Shown: piece by piece, positions 46,018 to 55,397 of the stretch
Numbering within the stretch: position 1 is the first letter of the stretch
Layout: every line of letters begins with the position of its first letter
Source: CAWHHZ01 sp963829355
Lineage (GTDB): Bacteria > Acidobacteriota > Thermoanaerobaculia > Gp7-AA8 > JAHWKK01
Direction of reading: 5' to 3'
Length of the DNA stretch: 64,000 nt
NCBI GenBank assembly: GCA_963829355.1
Contig: CAWHHZ010000021.1
Coordinates: 62,001-126,000 of the forward strand
Program-made: the position numbers and the translations under genes
Notes under the pieces: generated by a model
Database searches by the model: none
Told to the model about the DNA's origin: nothing
What the model saw: the letters and a program-made list of their open reading frames with translations, nothing else

Positions 46018-46919
46018 AACGACTTCTCTACATTCTGATGATCATCGCGATGCTGGGAGTCGCAGCGTGCTCGGATGACGCCGATGCGACCTCAGCCGAG
46101 ACCACGGAAAAAGCTACGATGCCGGAGGACGTACGGGAGATTGCGGAGGAGATTGCCGCCCCGAACGCGGTCACGGAAACACCGGTCGAACATGCGGACT
46201 CCGTATTCGAGACGACTGGAGAGTTTGCGTCCCCCTCGCAATCGTCAGTAGCTCCCAGGATTCCCGGAATCGTCGCACAGGTCCATGCCGACGAAGGCGA
46301 GCTCGTACGAAGGGGTGAGCCTCTGGCCACGCTCAACACCGATTATCTCGGGCTCGAGCTGCGTCGTGCCGAGGCAGATCTGGCTCGCGCCCGTTCTGCC
46401 GAGGCCGAAGCGGGTAGGGATCTCGAGAGAAAGAAGGGGCTTCGGGCGAACGACTCGATTCCTCAGTCCACCTACGACAGAACTCTCGCCGCTGCGGAGC
46501 AGGCGACTGCTTCGCGGCAGTCTGCCGAGACCGCTCTCGCCGTAGCGAAGCAGAGGCTTTCCGACGCCGTGATCCGGTCCCCATTGACCGGCGTCATCGC
46601 GGAGCGGCACGTCGATCCGGGCGAGCACCTCGGAGAGGCGGGTATCGCGTTCGTCGTCAACCAGACGGCCCCTCTGCGCCTGAGATTTGCCGTGCCGGAG
46701 CGTCTCCTGAACCGGATCGTACCGGGACAGAAAGTCGTGGCAGTCGTCGACCCGTATCCGGGCGAACAGTTCATCGGTGAGATCCGGACGGTTGGGGGTG
46801 TGGTCGATCCGTCGTCGAGAACCATTTTCGCGGAAGCGGAGTTCGCCAATGCGGACAACCGTCTGCGTCCGGGATTGTTTGCGCGGGTGGGACTCGACCT
46901 CTCGAGCGGCGGCGAGTGA
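46014..46919 (+). CDS. RND efflux periplasmic adaptor (MFP) lipoprotein
   Basis: 302 aa from the GTG at 46014 (GGAGG upstream; the longer frame overlaps tolC). Lipoprotein signal KRLLYILMIIAMLGVAACS, then the lipoyl-like half APRIPGIVAQVHADEGELVRRGEPLATLN, an alpha-helical hairpin (RRAEADLARARSAEAEAGRDLERKKGL), and the beta-barrel part VIRSPLTGVIAERHVDPGEHLGEAGIAF, PFAVPERLLNRIVPGQKV. A classic adaptor linking the inner membrane RND pump and TolC. Slightly short at the C-terminus (membrane-proximal domain reduced). Confidence 0.93.
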   Translation: MKRLLYILMIIAMLGVAACSDDADATSAETTEKATMPEDVREIAEEIAAPNAVTETPVEHADSVFETTGEFASPSQSSVAPRIPGIVAQVHADEGELVRRGEPLATLNTDYLGLELRRAEADLARARSAEAEAGRDLERKKGLRANDSIPQSTYDRTLAAAEQATASRQSAETALAVAKQRLSDAVIRSPLTGVIAERHVDPGEHLGEAGIAFVVNQTAPLRLRFAVPERLLNRIVPGQKVVAVVDPYPGEQFIGEIRTVGGVVDPSSRTIFAEAEFANADNRLRPGLFARVGLDLSSGGE

Positions 46920-46944
46920 GCGGTACCGTGCGAGTGTCTCGTCT

Positions 46945-47047
46945 GTCATTCCGAAGGAGCGCCTCCGGCGCGGCTGAGGAATCTGGGCGGTGGGGGGCTG
47001 CGGCCGTATTTTCCCCACCCGGATTCCTTGCCGCGCTCGGAATGACA
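46945..47047. repeat. Palindromic element of the GTCATTCCGA type
   Basis: GTCATTCCGAAGGAGCG...GAGGAATCTGGGCGG at the left, with CGGATTCC...GCGCTCGGAATGAC at the right. It is a GGAATC-type sibling of the GTCATCCTGAG family. It sits inside the efflux operon between the adaptor and pump genes, where it could modulate pump expression. Confidence 0.75.
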
Positions 47048-47099
47048 GGGCGGTGGTTTATATCGGAAATTGCTAGTCATCCTGAAGAAGGAAATTCAA

Positions 47100-50000
47100 A
47101 TGCAGAAACTCGCTGAAATCTGTGTCCGGCGTCCCGTCTTCGCAACGGTGATCGTTCTCGCGCTCGTCGTGGTGGGAGGTTTTTCGTACTTCCAGCTCGG
47201 CGTCGACCGCTTTCCGAAGATCGAATTCCCCTGGGTTACGGTCTCCACGGTCCTTCCCGGCGCAGCCCCGGAAGAGGTCGAAACCGAAATCACCGACAAG
47301 ATCGAAGAGGCGGTCAACACGATCAGCGGCATCGACGAGATGATGTCGACCTCGTCGGAGAACGTGTCGGTCGTGCAGATCGGGTTCGTCCTCGAGAAGG
47401 ATGCGGATGTCGCGGCGCAGGAAGTCCGTGATCGCATCAACACGATTCTTGGAGATCTCCCCGCCGACGCCGAGCCTCCGATCATCCAGAAGATCGAATC
47501 GGATGCGGCACCGGTCATCGGGATTGCGCTCTCCGGACCGGCCACCGAGAGGCAGATCTCGGAGTACGCCGACAAGACTCTGCGCAGGCGCTTCGAGACT
47601 GTCAATGGAGTCGGTCAGGTCGTCATCGTGGGTTCGCGTCCGCGGCAGATCAACGTCGTGGCCGACGTCGACAAGCTCGCCAGTCTGGGACTCACTTCCG
47701 CTGATCTGGTCAACGCTCTGAGAACACAGAACGTCCAGGTACCGGGAGGGCGCGTCGAGAGCGGTGTACGGGAGCTGACGCTTCGGACGTACGGGCGTGT
47801 CGACGAGCCGAAGGATTTCGCATCCCTTCCCATTGCAGTGCGCGGTGGAGAGACGATCCGTGTCCGTGATGTCGCGCGGATCGACGACAGTGTTGCCGAA
47901 GCAGAATCTGTGGCGACCGTCGACGGAAAGCCGGCCGTCGTGCTGATGATGCGGAAGCAGTCAGGAGAGAACACGGTCGCCGTGATCGAAGCGGTGAAGC
48001 AGCGGGTCGAGGAGCTGCGGCCCCAGCTTCCCGAGGGCTGGAAGATGGAGATCGTCCGGGACCAGTCGGAGTTCATCATTGCAGCTCTCGACGCGGTGAA
48101 GGAGCATCTGATTCTGGGTTCGATCTTCGCGGCGTTCATTGTCTGGCTGTTCCTGAGGCGCTTCCGCCCGACGCTGATTGCCGCCATCGCGATTCCGAGC
48201 TCTCTGGTGGCCACATTCGGCGCGATGGCGTTCATGGGCTTCACGCTGAACGTTCTGACGCTATTGGCATTGACGCTGGCCGTGGGAATCGTCATCGACG
48301 ACGCGGTCGTCGTGCTGGAAAACGTCTTCCGGCACATGGAAGAGAAGAATCTGACGCCGATGCAGGCGGCCGTCAGCGGTACGAAGGAAGTCGGTCTGGC
48401 CGTTCTGGCGACGAGTCTTTCGCTGATCGCGGTGTTCCTCCCGGTCGCCTTCATGGGCGGAATCGTCGGCCGGTTCATGAACTCCTTCGGTGTGACGATG
48501 GCGTTCGCGATCGCAGTGTCACTGCTCGTGGCATTCACCCTCACGCCGATGCTCTCGTCGCGATGGCTCACGCAGAAGGACACGGCGGCTGATCAGAGCT
48601 CGAAGTCGACCGGCTTCTATTCGGCGATCGAGGGCTTCTACATGAAGATGCTGCGATGGTCGATGGCGCACCGATGGGTGATCGTCCTGGTGATGGTGGT
48701 CGTCTTCCTCTCCACCATCCCGCTTTTCATGGTGGCCAACAAGAACTTCCTGCCGACGGATGACGAGGGACAGTTCGGAATCACGGTCCGCGTGCCGGAG
48801 GGAGCGAGTCTCGACGCGACGCAGCGGGTGCTGCAGTCGATCGACCGGCAGGTGCAGAAGTATCCGGAGGTCGAGACGACCGTTCTCACCATCGGTGACG
48901 ACCTCCAGCAGACTCGGAACCTCGGAACCATCTACGTCAAGCTTTCCCCTCCGGGAGATCGTGATGCGGACCAGTTCGACGTGCAGCAGAGGGTCCGTGA
49001 GGAGATTCTTCCGCAGTATGACCAGCTCGATCTGCGAGTTCAGGTTGCCCCGATCAACGAGTTCGGTGGCGGCGTCGACGCCGAGATCATGTACTGGCTC
49101 GGCGGTCCTGATCTCGACCAGCTCGATACGTATGCGCAGACACTGATGGACAAGATCCGCGATATGCCGGGCGTCACCGATCTCGACACCAACTACGTGG
49201 TCGGAAAGCCGGAGCTGGGAATCCGGATCGACCGTGAGAAGGCCGCCGAGCTGGGCGTGGGCGTCAGGGATCTGGCGACGACGCTCAACGTGATGGTGGG
49301 CGGGCAGCAGGCTACGAGCTACTACGAGGGAGGCGAGGAGTACGAGGTTCACGTACGCGCCGACAAGACCGAGCGGAGTGACGCGTCTTCAATCGCTCAG
49401 ATGGAGGTGCCCTCGGCGACACTGGGGACGGTGCGGCTCGGCGACGTGGTCACCATGGACGAGGGCACGGGACCGTCGGTGATCAACCGCATCAACCGCC
49501 GCCGCCAGGTGATCGTGATGGCCAACATGCTGCCTGGATACTCGGCGCAGACGGTCATGGATGAGCTCGAGAAAGCCGCCGCGGAGTTGAACATGCCGGC
49601 AGAATACTCGTCCGGATTTACCGGACGGTCGAGGGAGCAGGGGAAAGCGATGGTGAACTTCCTGCTCGCGTTCGTGCTGTCGATCATCTTCATGTACCTG
49701 ATTCTCGCAGCGCAGTTCGAGAGCTGGATCCATCCGGTGACGATTCTGCTCTCGCTGCCGATGACGGTTCCGTTCGCTCTTCTGTCGATCGTCGTGCTCA
49801 ATCAGTCGATCAATATTTTCTCCATGCTCGGAATCCTGGTTCTGTTCGGAATCGTCAAGAAGAACGCGATTCTACAGATCGACCACACCAACCAGATGAG
49901 AGCGGCGGGGCATGACCGGCTCGAGGCGATTCTGATCGCGAACCGCGATCGTCTGCGTCCGATCCTCATGACCACTCTCGCATTCGTGGCCGGTATGATT

Positions 50001-50228
50001 CCGCTGGTTGTCTCGAGCGGCACTGGTGCGGGAACAAACCGGGCGATCGCTTCGACCATCATGGGTGGACAGACCATGGCTCTGATGCTCACGCTCCTCG
50101 GTACGCCCGTCGCCTACAGCATCTTCGACGATTGGGCGAGCGCCCCGGTGTGGAAGAAGCTCGGACGGAAGCTGGGGATGAAACGGGGAGGAAAAGTCTC
50201 GGCGCCTCCCACTCCGGTCGAAGGATGA
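47100..50228 (+). CDS. RND-family hydrophobe/amphiphile efflux pump
   Basis: 1042 aa inner-membrane proton/drug antiporter of the AcrB/HAE1 class. CVRRPVFATVIVLALVVVGGFSYFQLGVDRFPKIEFPWVTVSTVLPGAAPEEVETEITDKIEEAV is the standard start. The proton-relay motif is in helix 4 (ALTLAVGIVIDDAVVVLENVFRHMEE, with Asp-Asp), followed by VFLPVAFMGGIVGRFM, and MYLILAAQFESWIHPVTILLSLP and VKKNAILQIDHTNQMR in the second half. The long porter domains are intact. ATG at 47100. Third pump component of the tetR-tolC-mfp-rnd unit; substrates are typically drugs, detergents or lipids. Confidence 0.97.
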   Translation: MQKLAEICVRRPVFATVIVLALVVVGGFSYFQLGVDRFPKIEFPWVTVSTVLPGAAPEEVETEITDKIEEAVNTISGIDEMMSTSSENVSVVQIGFVLEKDADVAAQEVRDRINTILGDLPADAEPPIIQKIESDAAPVIGIALSGPATERQISEYADKTLRRRFETVNGVGQVVIVGSRPRQINVVADVDKLASLGLTSADLVNALRTQNVQVPGGRVESGVRELTLRTYGRVDEPKDFASLPIAVRGGETIRVRDVARIDDSVAEAESVATVDGKPAVVLMMRKQSGENTVAVIEAVKQRVEELRPQLPEGWKMEIVRDQSEFIIAALDAVKEHLILGSIFAAFIVWLFLRRFRPTLIAAIAIPSSLVATFGAMAFMGFTLNVLTLLALTLAVGIVIDDAVVVLENVFRHMEEKNLTPMQAAVSGTKEVGLAVLATSLSLIAVFLPVAFMGGIVGRFMNSFGVTMAFAIAVSLLVAFTLTPMLSSRWLTQKDTAADQSSKSTGFYSAIEGFYMKMLRWSMAHRWVIVLVMVVVFLSTIPLFMVANKNFLPTDDEGQFGITVRVPEGASLDATQRVLQSIDRQVQKYPEVETTVLTIGDDLQQTRNLGTIYVKLSPPGDRDADQFDVQQRVREEILPQYDQLDLRVQVAPINEFGGGVDAEIMYWLGGPDLDQLDTYAQTLMDKIRDMPGVTDLDTNYVVGKPELGIRIDREKAAELGVGVRDLATTLNVMVGGQQATSYYEGGEEYEVHVRADKTERSDASSIAQMEVPSATLGTVRLGDVVTMDEGTGPSVINRINRRRQVIVMANMLPGYSAQTVMDELEKAAAELNMPAEYSSGFTGRSREQGKAMVNFLLAFVLSIIFMYLILAAQFESWIHPVTILLSLPMTVPFALLSIVVLNQSINIFSMLGILVLFGIVKKNAILQIDHTNQMRAAGHDRLEAILIANRDRLRPILMTTLAFVAGMIPLVVSSGTGAGTNRAIASTIMGGQTMALMLTLLGTPVAYSIFDDWASAPVWKKLGRKLGMKRGGKVSAPPTPVEG

Positions 50229-50260
50229 TTTGCCGGAGATGCCCCTGACGGGACCATCTG

Positions 50261-50381
50261 TCATCCTGAGCCGCCGGAGCGCAGCGGAGGACGGTCGAAG
50301 GATCGCGAACGGCCCGACTCTGAGGACGAAAATACGCGACAGTCAGGACGTACGCGATCCTTCGCTGCGCTCAGGATGACA
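50261..50381. repeat. Nested palindromic intergenic element (GTCATCCTGAG family)
   Basis: A full member: GTCATCCTGAGCCGCCGG, GAAGGATCGCGAACGG, inner CGACAGTCAGGACGTACG, CGATCCTTCGCTGCG, CTCAGGATGAC. It lies between the convergent RND pump and membrane phosphatase genes, exactly where a bidirectional terminator is expected. Confidence 0.85.
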
Positions 50382-50387
50382 AGTCTG

Positions 50388-52013
50388 TTACTGGATGTAT
50401 CCGAGGGATTTCAGGTTCTCGTAGTAGTCGTCGCTCACCGGGGTGGTTTCGCGTGACTCCCGTGAGCCGTAGCTGCTGATCCGTTCGGCGGCTGGGGCGA
50501 GAGGCTCACCTGTCATCTCGGTCGAGGCAGGGAAACCGTACAGCGCGAGGAGTGTAGGAGCGATGTCGTCGAGCCTGAGATCATTAGATGCGAGATCGAG
50601 ATTGGTTGCGATGACCGACTTCCCTTCGGAGTCTCCCGCTGTCCCAACGAGAACGACATTCCATCCACTCTCTCCGAGGTGCCGAACCAGCATCGTGATC
50701 TGATCGAGCGCCTGGATCGTCGCCGCAAGCCGCTCTCGTTCCGTGCTCGAGATCCGGTTCGTGATGACGTCCAGAGCAGGCAGGTAGATGGTGAGAAAGC
50801 GGAAATCGCGATCCGTCGCTGCCGACTCCAGCGTCTCGATGGCGGTCGCGTCGACGCGGATGGCGAGTCCGACGGGATCGATGCCTTCTGAGGCAGCGCG
50901 GCGGAAGATGCTCTCCTGGCTTACAGACATCAGTGCTCCCCCGGCGCGATCCTCACTCGTCCACCAGTTGATGGCGAGAGACGGAATCCCTCGCTCGGCG
51001 AGGATCTCCCAGACGTAGTGCCGGTCCCTGACTGAGGGGGGGAGTGGCTGCCGTTCTGCAATCCCGATCGCGGGTGCAACGAGACGAAGTGGATAGTCGA
51101 GCGGGGAGAGGCTTTGCATGACACGCTCCCGTCCCGCAAGCCGCACCCCTTCGACGGACCGGACGCGGTGGAGTGGTGGCGGCGTGCCAGTGCCGATCGT
51201 CGCCCAGACCTCCGGTGCGGAGCTTCCCTCCGGCTCCGGAGCGACAGTGACCTTCCGAAAATCGTGCTGAAGCTCGGGACGCAGCTCGAAGAGCTCTGGT
51301 GTCAGGCCATCGACGGCGATAAACGCGATTCTCGAGTCGCTCGGCCGCACGACGACCTGTTGCGCTGCGACCTCCTGCTGGGGCCTGTTGCTGCGAAAAA
51401 CCTGTCCCATGATCACCGCGAGAAGCAGCACGCCAATCAGGAGAGGCACCGTTCTGGAGCGCCGGTGGATCGTCGGGATCTCGTGGGTCTCGTGGATTGA
51501 AAAGGAGAGAAGAGCGGCAGAGATGACGATCGAAGAGACAAGGAAGCAGATGAGCAGAAGTGCAAGGAAGGTCAGGACTTCGCTCATCGCGGGTTCGGTC
51601 GGGAAGGCGGTCCACCAGGCGACGAGCGCGAGGGCGATCGTTCCCGAGAGGCCCATCGCGATCACCATGAGCCGGCGCGGGTTCTCGATCCCGAAACCGG
51701 GCTTCGCCTTCAGGCCGAAAGCCACGACGAAGTGAAGTGCGAGGCCGAGAAGAAACGCAGCCGAGAAATAGAGGCCGAAAATCGTGATGGATTCGAGAGG
51801 CGGCAGACCGGCATTGCGGCTGATCATGACGGAGGTCCCTGCCGCCGCGGCGAAGAAGCCGATGACGAGTGAAGCCTTCGAAGCAACCATGAGCAGCTCG
51901 GCCCAGAACGTACCTGAACGCCAGGGGTCGCGCGCGAACCATCGCTCGAGCCCGTGGGAGAGGTATCCCAGGCGCTTGAGCTCGGTGCGAAGATCGTCGA
52001 CGGAATGGGTCAT
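50388..52013 (-). CDS. Membrane-bound alkaline-phosphatase-superfamily protein
   Basis: 541 aa. Four to five helices occupy residues about 35-200, then a soluble domain of the alkaline phosphatase/phosphodiesterase fold: SRIAFIAVDGLTPELFELRPELQ (metal and nucleophile loop DG-L/T), APEVWATIGTGTPPPLHRVRSVEG, ITNRISSTERERLAATIQALDQI, and the ending DDIAPTLLALYGFPASTEMTGEPLAP, which matches sulfatase/iPGM-type C-termini. The final NLKSLGYIQ is typical of Acidobacterial family members. Reaction not clear: type I phosphodiesterase or phosphoglycerol transferase are the likely choices. The N-terminal RTELKRLGYLSHGLERW resembles the motif seen in membrane-bound sulfatases. Confidence 0.78.
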   Translation of the reverse strand: MTHSVDDLRTELKRLGYLSHGLERWFARDPWRSGTFWAELLMVASKASLVIGFFAAAAGTSVMISRNAGLPPLESITIFGLYFSAAFLLGLALHFVVAFGLKAKPGFGIENPRRLMVIAMGLSGTIALALVAWWTAFPTEPAMSEVLTFLALLLICFLVSSIVISAALLSFSIHETHEIPTIHRRSRTVPLLIGVLLLAVIMGQVFRSNRPQQEVAAQQVVVRPSDSRIAFIAVDGLTPELFELRPELQHDFRKVTVAPEPEGSSAPEVWATIGTGTPPPLHRVRSVEGVRLAGRERVMQSLSPLDYPLRLVAPAIGIAERQPLPPSVRDRHYVWEILAERGIPSLAINWWTSEDRAGGALMSVSQESIFRRAASEGIDPVGLAIRVDATAIETLESAATDRDFRFLTIYLPALDVITNRISSTERERLAATIQALDQITMLVRHLGESGWNVVLVGTAGDSEGKSVIATNLDLASNDLRLDDIAPTLLALYGFPASTEMTGEPLAPAAERISSYGSRESRETTPVSDDYYENLKSLGYIQ

Positions 52014-52039
52014 GGTTGGGTGACGCGGAGTGCTGAACT

Positions 52040-52135
52040 GTCATCCTGAGCGAAGCGAAGGATCGCGTGGATCATACTCGACCGAATTCAGTTCGAGTCA
52101 TGCCGTACGCGATCCTTCGCTTCGCTGGATGACAA
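52040..52135. repeat. Palindromic intergenic element (GTCATCCTGAG family, short arm type)
   Basis: GTCATCCTGAGCGAAGCGAAGGATCG and the mirrored CGATCCTTCGCTTCGCTGGATGAC; here both arms are of the GCGAAGCG type and match each other, so it forms a nearly perfect 24-bp stem over a GATCATACTCGACC-type centre. Confidence 0.85.
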
Positions 52136-52138
52136 TGC

Positions 52139-52342
52139 TTACGCCTTCTCATCGAGGTACCGACGCAGCAGTTCGTTCTGCTCCTCCAGGAGGCGGATGA
52201 TCCGGTCATTCTTCTCCTCGACTCGCGTCTGCGATGCGCGGGAACGCCTCATCCACACCCAACACAACGCCCCGATCCCGAGCGCGATGAGGGGGAGAAT
52301 CATGAACATGAGGATCTCTGGAAGTCCGACATTGAGTGCCAT
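52139..52342 (-). CDS. Small single-pass membrane protein
   Basis: 67 aa: short N-terminus, one hydrophobic helix LMFMILPLIALGIGALCWVWMRR, then a charged coiled tail RVEEKNDRIIRLLEEQNELLRRYLDEKA. An N-out, C-in anchor with a cytoplasmic coiled coil. No recognised family; possible scaffold. ATG at 52342. Confidence 0.65.
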   Translation of the reverse strand: MALNVGLPEILMFMILPLIALGIGALCWVWMRRSRASQTRVEEKNDRIIRLLEEQNELLRRYLDEKA

Positions 52343-52691
52343 TTGGAGAGTTTAAAGGATTCGTTCTCTGCCTGCCGGAGGGTCTACCGCTCAGTTCCCC
52401 CTCGCACATTCCTTCTTCCCGTCATTCCGACGAGCGCAGCGAAGAGGAATCTATGGTGGGGAAACAGCGAGATTCCTCGCTGCGCTCGGAATGACAGCCT
52501 TGTCCACAGCATTCAGCATTCAGCATTCAGCATTCAGCATCAGCATCCAGCATTCATCGTGCATCGTTTATCGTTCATCGTTCCGGAATCTCCCTCCGGG
52601 ATTGTTCGGCAGCCTGATCCCGTTTCACGAAGTCGACCACGAACCGCGGGTGGCCTGCCGGTGTGCCCGAACTCAGTTGGAGTGATTCTCA
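52343..52691. repeat. 349-base secA upstream region with two repeat types
   Basis: A GTCATTCCGA ... TCGGAATGAC element with matching AGCGCAGCGAAGAGGAATC / GATTCCTCGCTGCG arms (52421-52496), then a period-7 run of CATTCAG (52508-52550) merging into CATCGTTCATCGTTC heptads (52556-52583), a mix of array units also seen elsewhere. The last 100 bases are the secA leader; no strong promoter could be fixed. Confidence 0.8.
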
Positions 52692-55397
52692 ATGATCGAA
52701 AAGCTACTCACCTCGATTTTTGGCTCTCAGCACGATCGAGACGTCAAACGAATGCTGCCTCTCGTCTCGGAGATCAACGCGCTGGAAGAATCGATGGCGC
52801 AGCTCTCGAACGAGCAGCTGACCGCGAAGACGGCGGAGTTCAGGGAGCGGCTCAAGCCGTTCGCCGACCCCGTACGCGAGGCCGAGCAGGTCAACGACGT
52901 CGATCGAGCCAAAGAGGCCCGCGTCGCTCTCGCCGAAGCTCTCGATGATCTCCTTCCAGAAGCTTTTGCCGTGTGCCGGGAGGCGGCGAAGCGCGTTCTG
53001 AAGATGCGGCACTATGACGTTCAGTTGATGGGCGGCATGGTGCTGCACCGCGGCCGCATCGCGGAGATGAAGACCGGTGAAGGTAAGACTCTGGTTGCAA
53101 CCCTCGCGGTCTACCTCAACGCACTCAGCGGGCTCGGCGTTCACGTCGTCACCGTCAACGATTATCTCGCCCGCCGTGACGCCGAATGGATGGGCCGCGT
53201 CTACCAATTCCTCGGACTCAGCGTCGGAATCATTCAGAACTCCATGGGGGACAGGGAGCGGCAGGAAGCATACGGCTCGGACATCACCTACGGAACGAAC
53301 AACGAGTTCGGCTTCGACTACCTCCGCGACAACATGAAGTTCGATGCCGCGTCGATGGTGCAGAGGGGGCACAACTACGCGATCATCGATGAGGTCGACT
53401 CGATCCTGATCGACGAGGCCAGGACGCCGCTCATCATTTCCGGTCCGTCGGAGCTCTCGGTCGACAAGTACTACACGGTGGATCGGATCATCCCGAAGCT
53501 GATCGCCGAGACTGACTACCAGATCGATGAAAAACAGCAGACTGCCGTTCTGACCGAGGAAGGCGTCGCCCATGCCGAGCAACTGCTCGGAGTCGAGAAC
53601 CTCTACGACCCGGAGATGATGGAGACCCTCCACGCGGTCAACCAGGGGCTTCGGGCGCACACCCTCTACAAGAGGGACGTCGAGTATGTCGTCAAGGACG
53701 GTGAGGTTCTGATCGTCGACGAGTTCACCGGCCGGCTGATGCCCGGTCGGCGCTGGTCGGACGGATTGCACCAGGCCGTCGAGGCGAAGGAGGGAGTCAA
53801 GATCGCGGCCGAGAATCAGACTCTCGCCACGATCACCTTCCAGAACCTCTTCCGCATGTACTCGAAGCTCTCCGGCATGACCGGAACCGCCGATACGGAA
53901 GCTCCGGAGTTCCACAAGATCTACAGTCTCGACGTCAACGTCATCCCGACCAACAAGCCGATGATCAGGGATGACCGAGGAGATCTGATCTACAAGTCGG
54001 AGCGTGAGAAGTTCGAGGCGATCGTCGAGGACATCCGGGAGAGGCACGACGAGGGCCAGCCGTGTCTCGTCGGTACGGTCTCGATCGAGAAGTCCGAGAG
54101 GCTGGCGGCGTCGCTCAAGAAGAAGGGCATCCCTCACGTCGTTCTCAACGCGAAGCAGCACGAGCGTGAATCCGAAATCGTCGCCCAGGCGGGGCGCAAG
54201 GGTGCGGTGACGATCGCGACGAACATGGCGGGTCGCGGGACGGACATCATCCTCGGTGGCAATCCCGAGTTCACTGCCCAGGGGCGGATGAAGGACGTCG
54301 AGGATCCGGCACAGCGCAAGACGATCGAAGAAGAGGTCTACTCGAGCTGGAAGAAAGATCACCAGGACGTTCTCGATGCCGGAGGCCTCTACATCATCGG
54401 CACGGAGCGTCACGAGTCGCGTCGCATCGACAACCAGCTTCGCGGGCGGTCGGGACGGCAGGGTGACCCGGGCGCTTCCCGCTTCTACCTCTCGCTCGAA
54501 GACGATCTGATGCGGATCTTCATCGCCGACAAGGTCGCGATGATGATGGAGCGATTCGGGCTGGAAGAGGGTGTTCCGATCGAGCATCGAATGGTCAGCC
54601 GGTCGATCGAGCGCGCACAGAAGCAGGTCGAAGGGCGCAACTTCGAGATGCGGAAGCATCTGCTCGAGTACGACGATGTGATGAACAAGCAGCGGGAGGC
54701 GATCTACTCGCTGCGCAAGGATATTCTTCACGGCCGCGAGGGACGATCGTATCTCCTCGATGCCGCCGAGGAGATCGTCGACTTTCTCGTGGATACGCAC
54801 CTCCCCGAGCAGGAAAAGCGTGACTCCGAGTGGAACCTCGAGGAGCTCGATGTCGAGCTGTTCAACTACTTTTCCCTGAACCTCGAGACGATCGGCGTCG
54901 ATCCGCATGAGATCGAGCGCATCCAGGTTCGCGACGCAATATGGGAAGCAGTCAAGGCAAAGTATGAACAGAAGGAAGAAGTACTCGGCGCCGAGACCAT
55001 GGCGCTGCACGCTCGCTACCTTCTGCTCCAGGTCATCGATCAGCAGTGGAAGGACCACCTGCTGATGCTCGATCACCTCAAGGAGGGTATCGGTCTTCGC
55101 GGCTACGGTCAGCGTGATCCGCTGACTGAGTACAAGAAGGAATCGTTCGAGCTGTTCAGCCGGATGATGGAGCGCATCCAGGACCGGGTGGTCCAGTTCG
55201 TCTGGAAGGCCGAGCTCTCAACCGAGCCTCAGCAGAGACGGCGTGTGGCAGCTCCGCCGAAGAACTACTCGTACTCGGCTCCTGCAAAGGAAGCGGCGGC
55301 GCCGGTCAAGCGAAGCGGAGAGAAGGTGGGACGCAACGACCCGTGTCCCTGCGGCTCTGGAAAGAAGTACAAGAAGTGCCACGGAGCGGCCGCTTGA
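52692..55397 (+). CDS. secA: Protein translocase ATPase SecA
   Basis: Motor of the Sec translocon, 901 aa. Nucleotide sites: MKTGEGKTL Walker A, IIDEVDSILIDEARTPLIISG Walker B, second helicase domain LVGTVSIEKSERLAASLKKKGIPH and GTNM-like NMAGRGTDIILGGNP, and HESRRIDNQLRGRSGRQGDPG. The preprotein-crosslinking and scaffold regions are normal, ending in the SEC-C zinc tail VGRNDPCPCGSGKKYKKCHGAAA (CxCx8CH), needed for SecB or ribosome contact. ATG at 52692. It overlaps the following DUF368 gene by four bases. Confidence 0.99.
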   Translation: MIEKLLTSIFGSQHDRDVKRMLPLVSEINALEESMAQLSNEQLTAKTAEFRERLKPFADPVREAEQVNDVDRAKEARVALAEALDDLLPEAFAVCREAAKRVLKMRHYDVQLMGGMVLHRGRIAEMKTGEGKTLVATLAVYLNALSGLGVHVVTVNDYLARRDAEWMGRVYQFLGLSVGIIQNSMGDRERQEAYGSDITYGTNNEFGFDYLRDNMKFDAASMVQRGHNYAIIDEVDSILIDEARTPLIISGPSELSVDKYYTVDRIIPKLIAETDYQIDEKQQTAVLTEEGVAHAEQLLGVENLYDPEMMETLHAVNQGLRAHTLYKRDVEYVVKDGEVLIVDEFTGRLMPGRRWSDGLHQAVEAKEGVKIAAENQTLATITFQNLFRMYSKLSGMTGTADTEAPEFHKIYSLDVNVIPTNKPMIRDDRGDLIYKSEREKFEAIVEDIRERHDEGQPCLVGTVSIEKSERLAASLKKKGIPHVVLNAKQHERESEIVAQAGRKGAVTIATNMAGRGTDIILGGNPEFTAQGRMKDVEDPAQRKTIEEEVYSSWKKDHQDVLDAGGLYIIGTERHESRRIDNQLRGRSGRQGDPGASRFYLSLEDDLMRIFIADKVAMMMERFGLEEGVPIEHRMVSRSIERAQKQVEGRNFEMRKHLLEYDDVMNKQREAIYSLRKDILHGREGRSYLLDAAEEIVDFLVDTHLPEQEKRDSEWNLEELDVELFNYFSLNLETIGVDPHEIERIQVRDAIWEAVKAKYEQKEEVLGAETMALHARYLLLQVIDQQWKDHLLMLDHLKEGIGLRGYGQRDPLTEYKKESFELFSRMMERIQDRVVQFVWKAELSTEPQQRRRVAAPPKNYSYSAPAKEAAAPVKRSGEKVGRNDPCPCGSGKKYKKCHGAAA

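Noticed and set aside
52704..55076. 790-aa open frame on the minus strand across secA
   Set aside because: An antisense shadow of a GC-rich gene: it has no domain, its frame follows the third codon positions of secA, and secA is clearly the coding strand.
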